A stretch of DNA of 64,000 nt, taken from contig JAKLII010000010.1 of NCBI GenBank assembly GCA_022709695.1, positions 1-64,000 of the forward strand, written 5' to 3'. Under the pieces are notes generated by a model, which searched no databases, had not been told where the DNA came from, and saw only the letters and a program-made list of their open reading frames with translations. Below are positions 54,064 to 62,939 of this stretch, one piece after another (the stretch's first letter is position 1; the number at the start of each line of letters is the position of its first letter). The translations under genes were made by a program, and so were the position numbers. This DNA is from Bacteroidota bacterium (GTDB lineage: Bacteria; Bacteroidota; Bacteroidia; Bacteroidales; SKPS01).

Positions 54064-55176
54064 TTATAGCCTGGCAATATTTCCGTTGTCGATCTGAATA
54101 ATATCGGTCTGGGCCGCAATACCTGAGAAGATTGTATGGATGCGGCTGGCATTGGTATCGGTGATGAGGATCTGACCGAAGTCATCGGAATTCACCATTT
54201 CCATCAATCGCTCGATCCGGTTGCGGTCGAGTTTGTCAAATACGTCATCGAGGAGGAGGATGGGCTTTATACCCAGTGCATGATGCAGAAACCGGAACTG
54301 GGCAAGTTTCAGGGCAAGGATAAAGCTTTTCTGTTGTCCCTGGGATCCAAAGCGCTTCACATTGACCCCGGAAATTGACAGGGTAAGATCATCTTTATGC
54401 ACACCGGCTGATGAGTACCGCAGGATGCGGTCTTTTTCGAGTGATCCTGCAAGGATATCCCTGTAGACGGGGGCTGATTGGAGTTGGGACACATAGGTAA
54501 TGGCAGAAGGTTCTGCATCTCCTGCAAGTTGCCGGTACAGTGAATAGAAAACCGGAATAAAGTCTTCGATGAACCGGCTTCTGGTTTCAAAGATCCGGGT
54601 TCCCGGATTGATCATCTGTTCATCCCACGGTTCCAGCAGTGCAGCCGAAAAGCGATTCTCAGCCGCCATCTGCCGCAGCAGGGCATTGCGCTGCATCAGT
54701 GCCCGGTTGTAGTGGATAAGGTCATCAAGGTAGGTCCTATCGTACTGGCTTATCACCACATCCAGATACCTGCGGCGCTCTTCGCTTCCACCGTCAATCA
54801 GTACATGATCGTAAGGGGAAACCATTACCGACGGTATCTTCCCGATGTGGTCTGCCAGACGGTCGACTTCTTTGCCATTGACCCTGAAAAGTTTCCTCTG
54901 GCTTTTTCTTACCACACAATGCACCGATTCGGGAGCATTCCCGGATGGTGACCTGAACTTTCCCAGAATGGAGAACTGTTCGTTGCCATGGGTGATATTC
55001 TGAGAATCAGCGGCGTTAAAATAGCTCTTACAAAACGAGAGGTAGTGTACTGCGTCGAGGATATTGGTTTTCCCAGCCCCATTGTTCCCCACAAGGCTGG
55101 TAATTTTCTCAGGAAAAGTTGCCTGTGCAGCGCTGTAGTTTTTAAACCACTGAAGTGAGAGGTGATACAAATGCAT
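54064..55176 (-). CDS. recF: DNA replication and repair protein RecF
   Basis: A 370-residue SMC-like ATPase that loads RecA at gaps. It has Walker A LVGNNGAGKTN near residue 31, the signature QGQQKSFILALKLAQ, and the Walker B LLLDDVFDKLD near residue 310. It heads an operon with the DUF721 gene. It is complete. Confidence 0.95.
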   Translation of the reverse strand: MHLYHLSLQWFKNYSAAQATFPEKITSLVGNNGAGKTNILDAVHYLSFCKSYFNAADSQNITHGNEQFSILGKFRSPSGNAPESVHCVVRKSQRKLFRVNGKEVDRLADHIGKIPSVMVSPYDHVLIDGGSEERRRYLDVVISQYDRTYLDDLIHYNRALMQRNALLRQMAAENRFSAALLEPWDEQMINPGTRIFETRSRFIEDFIPVFYSLYRQLAGDAEPSAITYVSQLQSAPVYRDILAGSLEKDRILRYSSAGVHKDDLTLSISGVNVKRFGSQGQQKSFILALKLAQFRFLHHALGIKPILLLDDVFDKLDRNRIERLMEMVNSDDFGQILITDTNASRIHTIFSGIAAQTDIIQIDNGNIARL

Positions 55177-55198
55177 AATCGGGCCGGAGTTTCCGGCT

Positions 55199-55206
55199 CA
55201 AAGATA
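55199..55206 (-). promoter_or_regulatory. -7 box upstream of recF
   Basis: On the - strand TATCTTTG matches TAnnTTTG, 23 bases before the recF start. A clear -33 box is not seen. Confidence 0.4.
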
Positions 55207-55231
55207 CGAAAAACGGGAGGAACAGAAAGTA

Positions 55232-55579
55232 TCAGTCTTCAGTTTCAGGTGCAGGCACCTCCGGGTCAGTATAGCTCTCAGGTGGGGATCCGGGAACATT
55301 TTTCTTCAGAACAGGTTTTCTTCGTGGAGGTGGTTCTTCACGTGGATTTGCCTTTTTCACCACAATCACGGCTTCCTGAAAAGTTGTTTCATTCAGATTT
55401 GCAATGGCAAGCTCAGCGGCATCTTCTGAGGCCATTTCAATAAAACCATAGCCTTTGGATAATCCTGAGGCCCGATCCTGGATGATCTTAACCGACAACA
55501 CCTCCCCATAGGCCTCAAACAACCTCTTGAGGTCATCAGGGGTAGTCTTCCGGTTCATTTTTGCGACAAATAGGTTCAT
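55232..55579 (-). CDS. RRM-domain RNA-binding protein
   Basis: A 115-residue protein with one RNA recognition motif at about residues 1-78: RNP2 NLFVAKMN and RNP1 KGYGFIEM. A Pro/Arg/Lys-rich tail follows. Such small RRM proteins occur in Bacteroidota and are thought to affect RNA stability or translation, possibly in cold response. It is monocistronic and lies between recF and the respiratory cluster. Confidence 0.9.
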   Translation of the reverse strand: MNLFVAKMNRKTTPDDLKRLFEAYGEVLSVKIIQDRASGLSKGYGFIEMASEDAAELAIANLNETTFQEAVIVVKKANPREEPPPRRKPVLKKNVPGSPPESYTDPEVPAPETED

Positions 55580-55666
55580 AGAACAATGGATTTGAGATGT
55601 AAAGATACAACTATTATTTTGAATTCGTATAAATTAGCATGCTTTTTTTTAAAAGGACGCTGAAAG

Positions 55667-55698
55667 TTTATGTCGGATCAAACAGGATGTTAAATTTG
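55667..55698 (+). promoter_or_regulatory. Promoter of the cytochrome/sulfur cluster
   Basis: TAAATTTG at 55691-55698 is an exact -7 box. GTTTATG with TTTA at 55667-55670, 20 bases upstream, is a one-base miss to the -33 TTTG. The first gene starts at 55743. Confidence 0.5.
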
Positions 55699-55742
55699 CC
55701 ACACATATTATATATCTATATAGTCACATCAATCTTTGAATT

Positions 55743-57326
55743 ATGCGAAATCTGGTACAGTTGATTTTTCTGGTATTTGTGCCGGTACTACTGATCGGGC
55801 TTTTGATCTATGACATTCAGAACCTGCCCGGGTACAACAATCTCCCGGAGTTACAGGAGAAATATGGAGAAAAGAAGAGTGATGTTACAGATCACACAAG
55901 ATTTGAAGAGTTAAAAGGGCCTTTCAGAGATGCGCATGCGATTACAGCGGCCTGTATAAAATGCCATCAGGAGCGGGGTCATCAATTACTGAAGAGCCAT
56001 CACTTCACATGGGAGAAAGAGGAGTACATCGAAGGGCGGGGGGTGGTTTACCACGGAAAGAAAAATGCCCTGAACAACTTTTGTACAGGGATTGCCGGAA
56101 GTGAGATGTCATGTAACCGGTGTCATGCTGGTTACGGGTATTCAGACAAAAACTTTGATTTCACCAATCCTGAAAATATTGATTGTCTTGTATGCCATGA
56201 CAACTCGCTTACCTATGAAAAGGCAAAGGGCAAAGCAGGTTATCCGATTGATGGAATTGATTATCAGCAAGTATTTGCCCGTTTGTCAACACCCAAAAAG
56301 GCCAACTGTGGCACATGCCATTTTAACAGTGCCGGGGGCAATAATGTAAAGCACGGGGACCTTGAGAACGCCATTCTGGTATCCGGAAAGGATGTGGATG
56401 TGCACATGGGAAATGATGGTCTGAATATGGAGTGCACAGATTGCCACCAGACAAAGGAACATGTGATGAAGGGGAGATATTACGGTTTATCTTCAACCAA
56501 CCAGCGCAGAGCATTGTGTGAGGATTGCCACACGGCATATCCCCACAAGGATGGTTTACTGAATGAACACACCCTGAAAGTAAGCTGCAAAACCTGTCAT
56601 ATTCCCACCTACGCCAAGGTAAATCCCACGAAGATGAGCTGGGACTGGTCCACAGCCACCACAAAACTGGATGAAAAGGGGCAGGGTGTAACGATCTACG
56701 ACTCATCGGGGGTAATGATATATCTTACTGATAAAGGGAGTTTTACATGGGAAAAGCATGCTACCCCGGAGTACCGGTTTTTCAACGGGACTGCCGATCA
56801 TCATTTCCTCACGGATACCATCAGGCAAGTACCGGTTCAGATTAACCGCCTGAATGGGTCGTATGCTGATCCTCAGTCAAAAATTATCCCCCTGAAGATA
56901 CACCGTGGTTCGCAACCTTTTGATTCTGTGTACAACACCATAGTGCAGGCAAAACTCTGGGATCCTGAAAAAGGGAAGGGTGCTCTTTGGGTGGATTACG
57001 ACTGGGATGCTGCCTTGAAAGCGGGGATGGAGTATCTGGAGCTGCCCTTTAGCGGGAAGTATGGTTTTGTGAGAACCGAGATGTACTTACCCATCAGCCA
57101 CATGGTATCAGATGCCGACAGTGCCTTAAGCTGTAAGGATTGCCACATCCCTGAAACAGGCAGGCTGGCTGGCCTTGGAGGCTTTTATATGCCCGGCAGG
57201 GACCACCATGCCGGTGCTGATGGATTCGGGAGATTTGTCATTCTGGTATCGTTGCTGGGGGTACTCAGCCACGCCTCATTCAGAATCCTTTCGCGCAAAA
57301 GAAGAATTGCTGCCGCTGCCCACTAA
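55743..57326 (+). CDS. Octaheme c-type cytochrome, tetrathionate reductase family
   Basis: A 527-residue multiheme protein anchored by an N-terminal membrane segment (about 4-22) and a C-terminal one (about 496-514). Eight CxxCH motifs are present, near residues 70, 123, 148, 190, 231, 259, 281 and 463. This matches the octaheme tetrathionate reductase (OTR) family. OTR reduces tetrathionate and, in vitro, nitrite or hydroxylamine; the physiological substrate here is not known. A cytochrome b gene follows in the same operon, and sulfur-related genes after that favour a sulfur compound as substrate. Confidence 0.85.
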   Translation: MRNLVQLIFLVFVPVLLIGLLIYDIQNLPGYNNLPELQEKYGEKKSDVTDHTRFEELKGPFRDAHAITAACIKCHQERGHQLLKSHHFTWEKEEYIEGRGVVYHGKKNALNNFCTGIAGSEMSCNRCHAGYGYSDKNFDFTNPENIDCLVCHDNSLTYEKAKGKAGYPIDGIDYQQVFARLSTPKKANCGTCHFNSAGGNNVKHGDLENAILVSGKDVDVHMGNDGLNMECTDCHQTKEHVMKGRYYGLSSTNQRRALCEDCHTAYPHKDGLLNEHTLKVSCKTCHIPTYAKVNPTKMSWDWSTATTKLDEKGQGVTIYDSSGVMIYLTDKGSFTWEKHATPEYRFFNGTADHHFLTDTIRQVPVQINRLNGSYADPQSKIIPLKIHRGSQPFDSVYNTIVQAKLWDPEKGKGALWVDYDWDAALKAGMEYLELPFSGKYGFVRTEMYLPISHMVSDADSALSCKDCHIPETGRLAGLGGFYMPGRDHHAGADGFGRFVILVSLLGVLSHASFRILSRKRRIAAAAH

Positions 57327-57350
57327 GAATAACCTAAAAAATCACTCCAT

Positions 57351-58016
57351 ATGACACAAAAAAGCGTATATATCTACCGGTTGTTCGAGAGGATCTGGCA
57401 CTGGACCCAAGCTTTACTGATATTCATCCTGGTGTTCACCGGTTTTGAGGTGCACAGTTCATATACCCTGATTGGTTTCGAACAGGCAGTAAGGATTCAC
57501 AATGTTGCAGCCATTTCACTTATTATCCTGATCATTTTTGCCATCTTCTGGCATTTTACCACCGGCGAATGGAGGCAATACATCCCTACCACCAAAAACC
57601 TGAGGGCACAGGTTGAGTATTACATTACCGGGATTTTTCGCAATGCCCCCCACCCCACCCGCAAAACCATCCTGAGCAAACTTAATCCTTTGCAGCGACT
57701 GGTGTATCTGGGGCTTAAAGTGGTACTTATCCCCCTTATGGTAGCCTCTGGGCTTCTGTATCTGTTTTACAGGTATTCAGAGCGGGGCAGAATTGCCACC
57801 CTTGGTACCGATAATCTGGAGGGCATTGCGGTATGGCATACCATCGGTGCATTCCTGCTGGTGGCCTTTGTAATTGTACATTTGTATCTGATCACCACCG
57901 GCCGCACCGTAACTTCAAATCTGAAGGCGATGATTACGGGGTATGAAGAGCTTGAGGATGAAAATGGGCCGGATCAAAAGCCGGCAGAAACCCCCGAAGA
58001 TGCAGGTAAATCATAA
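57351..58016 (+). CDS. Membrane cytochrome b subunit (b561-like)
   Basis: A 221-residue membrane protein with four or five helices and histidines in the first (ERIWHW), second and later helices, of the cytochrome b561/NiFe-hydrogenase b type. It probably hands quinol electrons to the octaheme cytochrome encoded upstream. It starts 24 bases after that gene and its acidic C-terminal tail is cytoplasmic. Confidence 0.85.
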   Translation: MTQKSVYIYRLFERIWHWTQALLIFILVFTGFEVHSSYTLIGFEQAVRIHNVAAISLIILIIFAIFWHFTTGEWRQYIPTTKNLRAQVEYYITGIFRNAPHPTRKTILSKLNPLQRLVYLGLKVVLIPLMVASGLLYLFYRYSERGRIATLGTDNLEGIAVWHTIGAFLLVAFVIVHLYLITTGRTVTSNLKAMITGYEELEDENGPDQKPAETPEDAGKS

Positions 58017-58041
58017 TAAACATCTGTCAAAATAGATTTTT

Positions 58042-58551
58042 ATGAATACAAAATCAACCACTTACATCAATCCCTACCTGGGTGGTTTTCTGCTTGGGCT
58101 GGTATTGCTGGCTGCCTTTCTTATTGGTGGCCACGGACTGGGATCGAGCGGTGCCTTTAAAAACATGGTGATCAAAGCCACAGCAGCAGCGGCACCTGCC
58201 TTTGCATCAGCCAGGAGCTTTTTCAATCCGGAAACAGGCAGTATCTGGCATGCCTGGGTATTTGTAATGTTTCTTGGGGTTGTGCTTGGAGGTTTTATTT
58301 CAGGAGCAGCTTCCGGTAGACTGAAATTCACCATTGAGCGCGGCCCGCGTATCAAGCCGGCAACAAGACTGGTTTTTGCTGTGATCGGGGGCATGCTGTT
58401 CGGTTTCGGGGCACAACTCGGCAAGGGATGTACCAGTGGGGCAGCATTAAGCGGGATGGCGGTACTGTCCACCAGCGGCATCATCACCATGATGGCGATT
58501 TTCGGAACCGGGTACGCCATTGCAGCTTTTTTCAGAAAACTCTGGGTATAA
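58042..58551 (+). CDS. YeeE/YedE-type half transporter A
   Basis: A 169-residue membrane protein of the YeeE/YedE (DUF395) family, which includes thiosulfate transporters. It carries the GKGCTSG motif with the conserved cysteine, and about four helices. Full-length transporters have two such halves in one chain; here the second half is the next gene, so two proteins probably pair. Confidence 0.85.
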   Translation: MNTKSTTYINPYLGGFLLGLVLLAAFLIGGHGLGSSGAFKNMVIKATAAAAPAFASARSFFNPETGSIWHAWVFVMFLGVVLGGFISGAASGRLKFTIERGPRIKPATRLVFAVIGGMLFGFGAQLGKGCTSGAALSGMAVLSTSGIITMMAIFGTGYAIAAFFRKLWV

Positions 58552-58569
58552 ACATCAATATTAAGAATC

Positions 58570-59790
58570 ATGACACCATTATATCCATTGGGCATCATTG
58601 ATCAGGGATGGTACTTGCTTATCATCTTTTTCGTCGGCCTGTTTTTCGGGCTGGTGCTGGAACAATCGGGCTTTTCGTCATCTCGCAAACTGGCCGGAGT
58701 TTTTTACGGTTACGATTTCGTGGTACTCAAGGTATTTTTCACTGCAGGCATTACAGCCATGTCGGGCCTTGTGATCCTGGGGTATCTGGGTATAGTTGAC
58801 CTGTCACTTATCACGGTCAATTCCAATTTTCTGGTAAGTGCGGTTACCGGTGGAGTCATCATGGGATTTGGATTTGTCCTGGGTGGTTTCTGTCCGGGCA
58901 CCTCGGTAACAGGTGCGGTGATCGGAAAGATAGATGCGATGTTTTTCATCGGGGGTATCTTTATTGGGATCTTCATATTCGGGGCTTTCGATACCACCTT
59001 CAACAAGCTTTTTACCGGCTATTACTTCGACCATGAAATGCTTTCTACCACCCTGGGAATATCGAAGCATCTGATGGTTTTTCTGTTTATCCTGATGGCT
59101 TTGGGTGCATTTATTGTGGCAACCTATTTTGAGAGGAAGAGCACCAAAGGGCTGAAACCTACCCATAAAATCTATCCCCGTCTTGGTGCTGAATTTCTGA
59201 TGGCGGTACTGATCGGCGTGATTATCCTCTTTCTGCCACAACAGAAGGCAAAAGGGCTTATGCAGTCGACCGAAAAAGAGGTAATGCAATCCCTGGCCGA
59301 TCCTTCCCTGGTGATGGATGCAGACGAACTGGCCTACATCATCCTGAATAATCCAAAGAAAGCTACCCTGGTAGACCTTCGTACGGCACAGGAATACAAC
59401 CGGTTCAGTCTTCCGGGTTCGGTTCACATTCCTGTAGCCGATGTGATGATACGGGAGCACCGGGAATTGTGGAATGACCCTCTGAAAAAGAAAGTGCTGA
59501 TCACCAACGGAGGGATTGAAGCGGCAGAGGTTCAAACCTTGCTATTGCGCAAAGGTTACAGCGGGGTATGCGTTCTTGACGGTGGACTGAACCGGTTTAC
59601 TGAAGTGATATTCAAAGAGAATGAAGCACCTGAAGGAACACGTGGCATCGCTGAACTCAGCCGTTACCGTTTCAGAAAGAGGGCAGCATCGCTTTTCGGC
59701 GGAGAAGCCGGAGAGCTGAACCTTCCTCAGTCGACCAGAAAAACTGCCGCGCCGGTCCTTTCGGCCAAACCCACATCAGGAGGTTGTTAA
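58570..59790 (+). CDS. YeeE/YedE-type half transporter B fused to rhodanese-like domain
   Basis: A 406-residue protein. Residues about 1-215 form the second YeeE/YedE half, with LGGFCPGTSVTGA and its conserved cysteine. Residues about 245-355 are a rhodanese-like domain (VDLRTAQEYNRFSLPGSVHIP). The expected active-site Cys is replaced: the loop reads ITNGGIEAAE. The chain ends in Gly-Gly-Cys. It may carry sulfur taken up by the transporter. It starts 18 bases after half A. Confidence 0.85.
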   Translation: MTPLYPLGIIDQGWYLLIIFFVGLFFGLVLEQSGFSSSRKLAGVFYGYDFVVLKVFFTAGITAMSGLVILGYLGIVDLSLITVNSNFLVSAVTGGVIMGFGFVLGGFCPGTSVTGAVIGKIDAMFFIGGIFIGIFIFGAFDTTFNKLFTGYYFDHEMLSTTLGISKHLMVFLFILMALGAFIVATYFERKSTKGLKPTHKIYPRLGAEFLMAVLIGVIILFLPQQKAKGLMQSTEKEVMQSLADPSLVMDADELAYIILNNPKKATLVDLRTAQEYNRFSLPGSVHIPVADVMIREHRELWNDPLKKKVLITNGGIEAAEVQTLLLRKGYSGVCVLDGGLNRFTEVIFKENEAPEGTRGIAELSRYRFRKRAASLFGGEAGELNLPQSTRKTAAPVLSAKPTSGGC

Positions 59791-59817
59791 TCAGTAAATT
59801 AAGAAAATCGAATTACT

Positions 59818-60387
59818 ATGGAGCAGACCCATTTTACTCCCCTTCGGCTTGGTCTATTGATCATGCTGGGAATTCTGGTTTCCGGATCCCTTCTGTTCAG
59901 GTTCTGGCCGGGCAGGTATGCAGAACCGTCGGGCCAGTCGCTTGAAAACATTGCAAAAGTAAATACACTCACTCCCGATGCCTTCCTGAAGCTTGCGAAA
60001 GAAGCCAACAGGAAACTGATAATCGTGGACATCCGTTCTGCAGAGGATTATGCTGCAGGCCACCTGGATGGCGCGGTGCATATGGAGCAGGGGGAACTAA
60101 ATGGCCGTAAGGCCATCAGGAAGCTCAGGAAGAAAGAGGTATTGCTTTACGGAGACCAGGGTAGTGACGCTGCCGCTGTAGCTGAGTTGCTTCGGATGAC
60201 CGGGATCAGTGCACTGGCTGCCGACCGGGGGTATGCAGCACTTACAGAATCCCTGAAGAGCGGCAAACCCGTGAAGCCTGCAGAAGCTGAGGCCTACCCT
60301 TACAAGTCATTTTTCAAGGCACTGGAAAATGCACCAGCCCCTGTGGTTGAGGTCAAAGTTCCGGTACCAAAGCCCGGCGGATGCTGA
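59818..60387 (+). CDS. Membrane-anchored rhodanese-like protein
   Basis: A 189-residue protein with an N-terminal membrane segment (about 9-27) and a periplasmic rhodanese-like domain (VDIRSAEDYAAGHLDGAVHM). The active-site loop reads LLYGDQGSDAAA, again lacking the catalytic Cys. The chain ends in Pro-Gly-Gly-Cys. It follows the transporter-rhodanese fusion by 27 bases and ends the cluster. The repeated Gly-Gly-Cys tail suggests a shared sulfur-handling chemistry. Confidence 0.8.
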   Translation: MEQTHFTPLRLGLLIMLGILVSGSLLFRFWPGRYAEPSGQSLENIAKVNTLTPDAFLKLAKEANRKLIIVDIRSAEDYAAGHLDGAVHMEQGELNGRKAIRKLRKKEVLLYGDQGSDAAAVAELLRMTGISALAADRGYAALTESLKSGKPVKPAEAEAYPYKSFFKALENAPAPVVEVKVPVPKPGGC

Positions 60388-60408
60388 CGTGATGTAATCT
60401 CCGCACAA

Positions 60409-61860
60409 TCACGATTTTGCCGGAGACCTTTTCACCCGGTTGTTGAAGATCAGGAAAGCCAGCACCGTTACGAGGCCAATGGCCCCGAAAATCCACCATA
60501 TCCTATAAGGCTCGTAACGCATGAACAGGTATTGTTTCAGCTCGGCTGATGTCATCTGCAAATGAAACATTCCCGCTTTCAGGATATCGGTTTTTTCCAT
60601 TCCCTCAACCGAAATACCCCTAAGGGTTAATTCATTTCCGGTAAACCTGTAGATATCAGACAAAGAACCGTAGAGTTTTCCGTAGAGAAATCCTCCGGCA
60701 AAACTCCCGATGGCAAGTGGAAGGAAGCTGAATCCCATATATACGCCCACCTTTTCCGGAGGTGCGATAATGCTGACATATTCCTGTGTGCGGGGTGAGC
60801 TGATCATCTCGCCAAACGCAAAAATCACAATGGCCACCACAATGATCCACCCGTTCATTCCCATGCTCATGGCCGACATTGCCAGGGCAGAAACCAGAAT
60901 TCCAACCGTAATGGAACGGATGGGGGCAACCCCTTTTACCAGGCTCGACATCAGCACCTGGAAGAATACGATGCTTGCAGCACCAAGGTTTTGTATCATT
61001 TCGGGGCGGATTATCCCCACACCATCCTGTGTTTTTCCAAAGGCAAAGGCAATCCAGCGGGCAGAATCGTAAATCACGGTGGTATCCATCCATTGGGTAA
61101 TGTACACCGGCATCGTATAAAAAATCTGCATATACATCATCCAGAAACCCGACATGATCAGGATGAATGTCAGGAACTTAAGATCTGAAAGCACCATAAA
61201 AAAGTTGCGGAATATTTCTTTGACTTTCTTCCCTACCGGAACAGCGGAGGGATCGGTTTTTCTTCCCGGTTCACGGTACAGGAAGATTACCGGAATGAAG
61301 TTTATGGCGATAATGGTTGCCGACATCACAAAGACATACTGCCATTGAATATCGCGGAGCTTGGATGCCACAAATGGTCCGATAAAGGCGCCGATATTGA
61401 CGATCATGTAGAATATCCCGAACCCTACCGTTCTGTTGGAGTTGTTGGTGGATTTGGAAACTGTACCTACGATCACCGGTTTGAAAAAGGCAGCGCCAAT
61501 CCCAACCAGCAGAAATGCCAGAAAAATACCATGGTACGAGGTGTATTGCCCCATCAGCAGATATCCCGAAGTAAGCACAGCAAATGCAATGAGCAGAATT
61601 TTCCGGTATCCGAGCCGGTCGGCAATGGCGCCTGCCAGGGTTGGGAGAAAATATATCGTAAAGGTCACCACCCCCATCAGGGTACCGCTTTGTTCACTTG
61701 AGAATCCCAGGCCTCCGTTGGCTTCCGGGTCAGTCAGGTAGACAGACAGCACTGCAAAAACCCCGTAATAGGCCCAACGCTCGAAGAGTTCCATTACATT
61801 GGCGACCCAGAAGACCAGCGGAAACCGTTTCTGCCTGACATGTTCGGAGGAATGGTTCAT
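60409..61860 (-). CDS. POT/PTR-type MFS oligopeptide transporter
   Basis: A 483-residue membrane protein of the proton-coupled oligopeptide transporter group within MFS. The ExxER motif at the first helix (ELFERWAYYG) and about 12-14 helices support this. Substrate specificity is not evident. The start at 61860 (MNHSSEH) is chosen over 61887. It is convergent with the sulfur cluster. Confidence 0.85.
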   Translation of the reverse strand: MNHSSEHVRQKRFPLVFWVANVMELFERWAYYGVFAVLSVYLTDPEANGGLGFSSEQSGTLMGVVTFTIYFLPTLAGAIADRLGYRKILLIAFAVLTSGYLLMGQYTSYHGIFLAFLLVGIGAAFFKPVIVGTVSKSTNNSNRTVGFGIFYMIVNIGAFIGPFVASKLRDIQWQYVFVMSATIIAINFIPVIFLYREPGRKTDPSAVPVGKKVKEIFRNFFMVLSDLKFLTFILIMSGFWMMYMQIFYTMPVYITQWMDTTVIYDSARWIAFAFGKTQDGVGIIRPEMIQNLGAASIVFFQVLMSSLVKGVAPIRSITVGILVSALAMSAMSMGMNGWIIVVAIVIFAFGEMISSPRTQEYVSIIAPPEKVGVYMGFSFLPLAIGSFAGGFLYGKLYGSLSDIYRFTGNELTLRGISVEGMEKTDILKAGMFHLQMTSAELKQYLFMRYEPYRIWWIFGAIGLVTVLAFLIFNNRVKRSPAKS

Positions 61861-61910
61861 GTATCTGAAATATTGATGGTTATACAATTAAAACCTGTCT
61901 GGTACGGGGA

Positions 61911-61918
61911 CAAAGATA
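61911..61918 (-). promoter_or_regulatory. -7 box upstream of the POT gene
   Basis: On the - strand TATCTTTG matches TAnnTTTG, 51 bases before the start codon. No clear -33 box. Confidence 0.4.
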
Positions 61919-61970
61919 CACAGCAATCGTTCACCTTGTACGGACACTTTTCCCGGCCGGCAATCATGCA

Positions 61971-62855
61971 TTATTCCTTGTACCGCAGGTAGGGCCAGAG
62001 GTTTTCACTGACAGCGAAACCAGGTGGAAGGGCAGCACGAAGTTCCTGTTCGCTCCGGATGGGCTTTTTGCGGGCCAGCTCTGTAATCAGGTACGCCAGT
62101 TTGGGTGAAATATACGGATGCGCAGAGAGTTCCTTCACTGTCAGACGATTGATATCCAGCCTGATGATTTCTGACTCAGAAACCGACAACCGTTTTTCAA
62201 GCTTATCCACCAGCTCCGGCTGCATCCCAAACACCTCCTTTAGCTGACCTACAGAATGAAATCCTCCAAGGCTTCTGCGGTAATTCACAATTCTGCGGGC
62301 CAGCACACTGCCGATTCCTGGCAGTGCCTGAAGCGCAGTGGTATCGGCAAGGTTCAGGTTCTCAGTCTGAAAATGAGGTTTATTCTGAACCATTGAGGGT
62401 TGATCCGGTGATCTGGTCACCCGGGTTATCCGGATCCAGGGTTCTACCCTGGTGTAGAAATCTTCGCTGATCACGAAGCTTTTCTTTAGGTCAGACGGGA
62501 CTTTAAACGGGGTACGGGAAGCTGTGAACCGGGTGATGGCTGCTGCCTGTTTCGGGGAAAGCCCCAAAAGCTCCCACTCAGCTGCCGTTATGGTATTGGG
62601 ATCGAAATAAAACAGGGAATCTTTACTTTTGCGGGAACCGCCATTCCCGGATGGTTTTCCGGGGTAATTTGTCCGGGCGTCCAGTTGCTGGTCAGCCTGT
62701 GCTGCCAGGCGGGTGATAGTGACAAGGTCCGGTGCTGACGGTTTCAGGGAAACGTACACATGCAGCACCGTTACCCCTGCTATCATCAGCAGGAGCAGCC
62801 AGATACCACGTCGTTCGGCCTTGTTGAAAGCCAGGAGGTCTTTCCAGTTTTCCAA
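61971..62855 (-). CDS. Helix-hairpin-helix (ComEA-like) membrane protein
   Basis: A 294-residue protein with one membrane segment near residues 18-35 and helix-hairpin-helix DNA-binding motifs, the clearest being LPGIGSVLARRIVNYR, with others near residues 95 and 240. ComEA-type proteins bind DNA at the envelope for uptake; whether this one does so is unknown. It stands alone. Confidence 0.75.
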   Translation of the reverse strand: MENWKDLLAFNKAERRGIWLLLLMIAGVTVLHVYVSLKPSAPDLVTITRLAAQADQQLDARTNYPGKPSGNGGSRKSKDSLFYFDPNTITAAEWELLGLSPKQAAAITRFTASRTPFKVPSDLKKSFVISEDFYTRVEPWIRITRVTRSPDQPSMVQNKPHFQTENLNLADTTALQALPGIGSVLARRIVNYRRSLGGFHSVGQLKEVFGMQPELVDKLEKRLSVSESEIIRLDINRLTVKELSAHPYISPKLAYLITELARKKPIRSEQELRAALPPGFAVSENLWPYLRYKE

Positions 62856-62939
62856 TAGCAGGATTTTCGGGATCGGATTACCGCAATAATTCAGATCACA
62901 TTACCCTGTATAGTTGATTCAAAAGGGAAAAAAGGAGAT

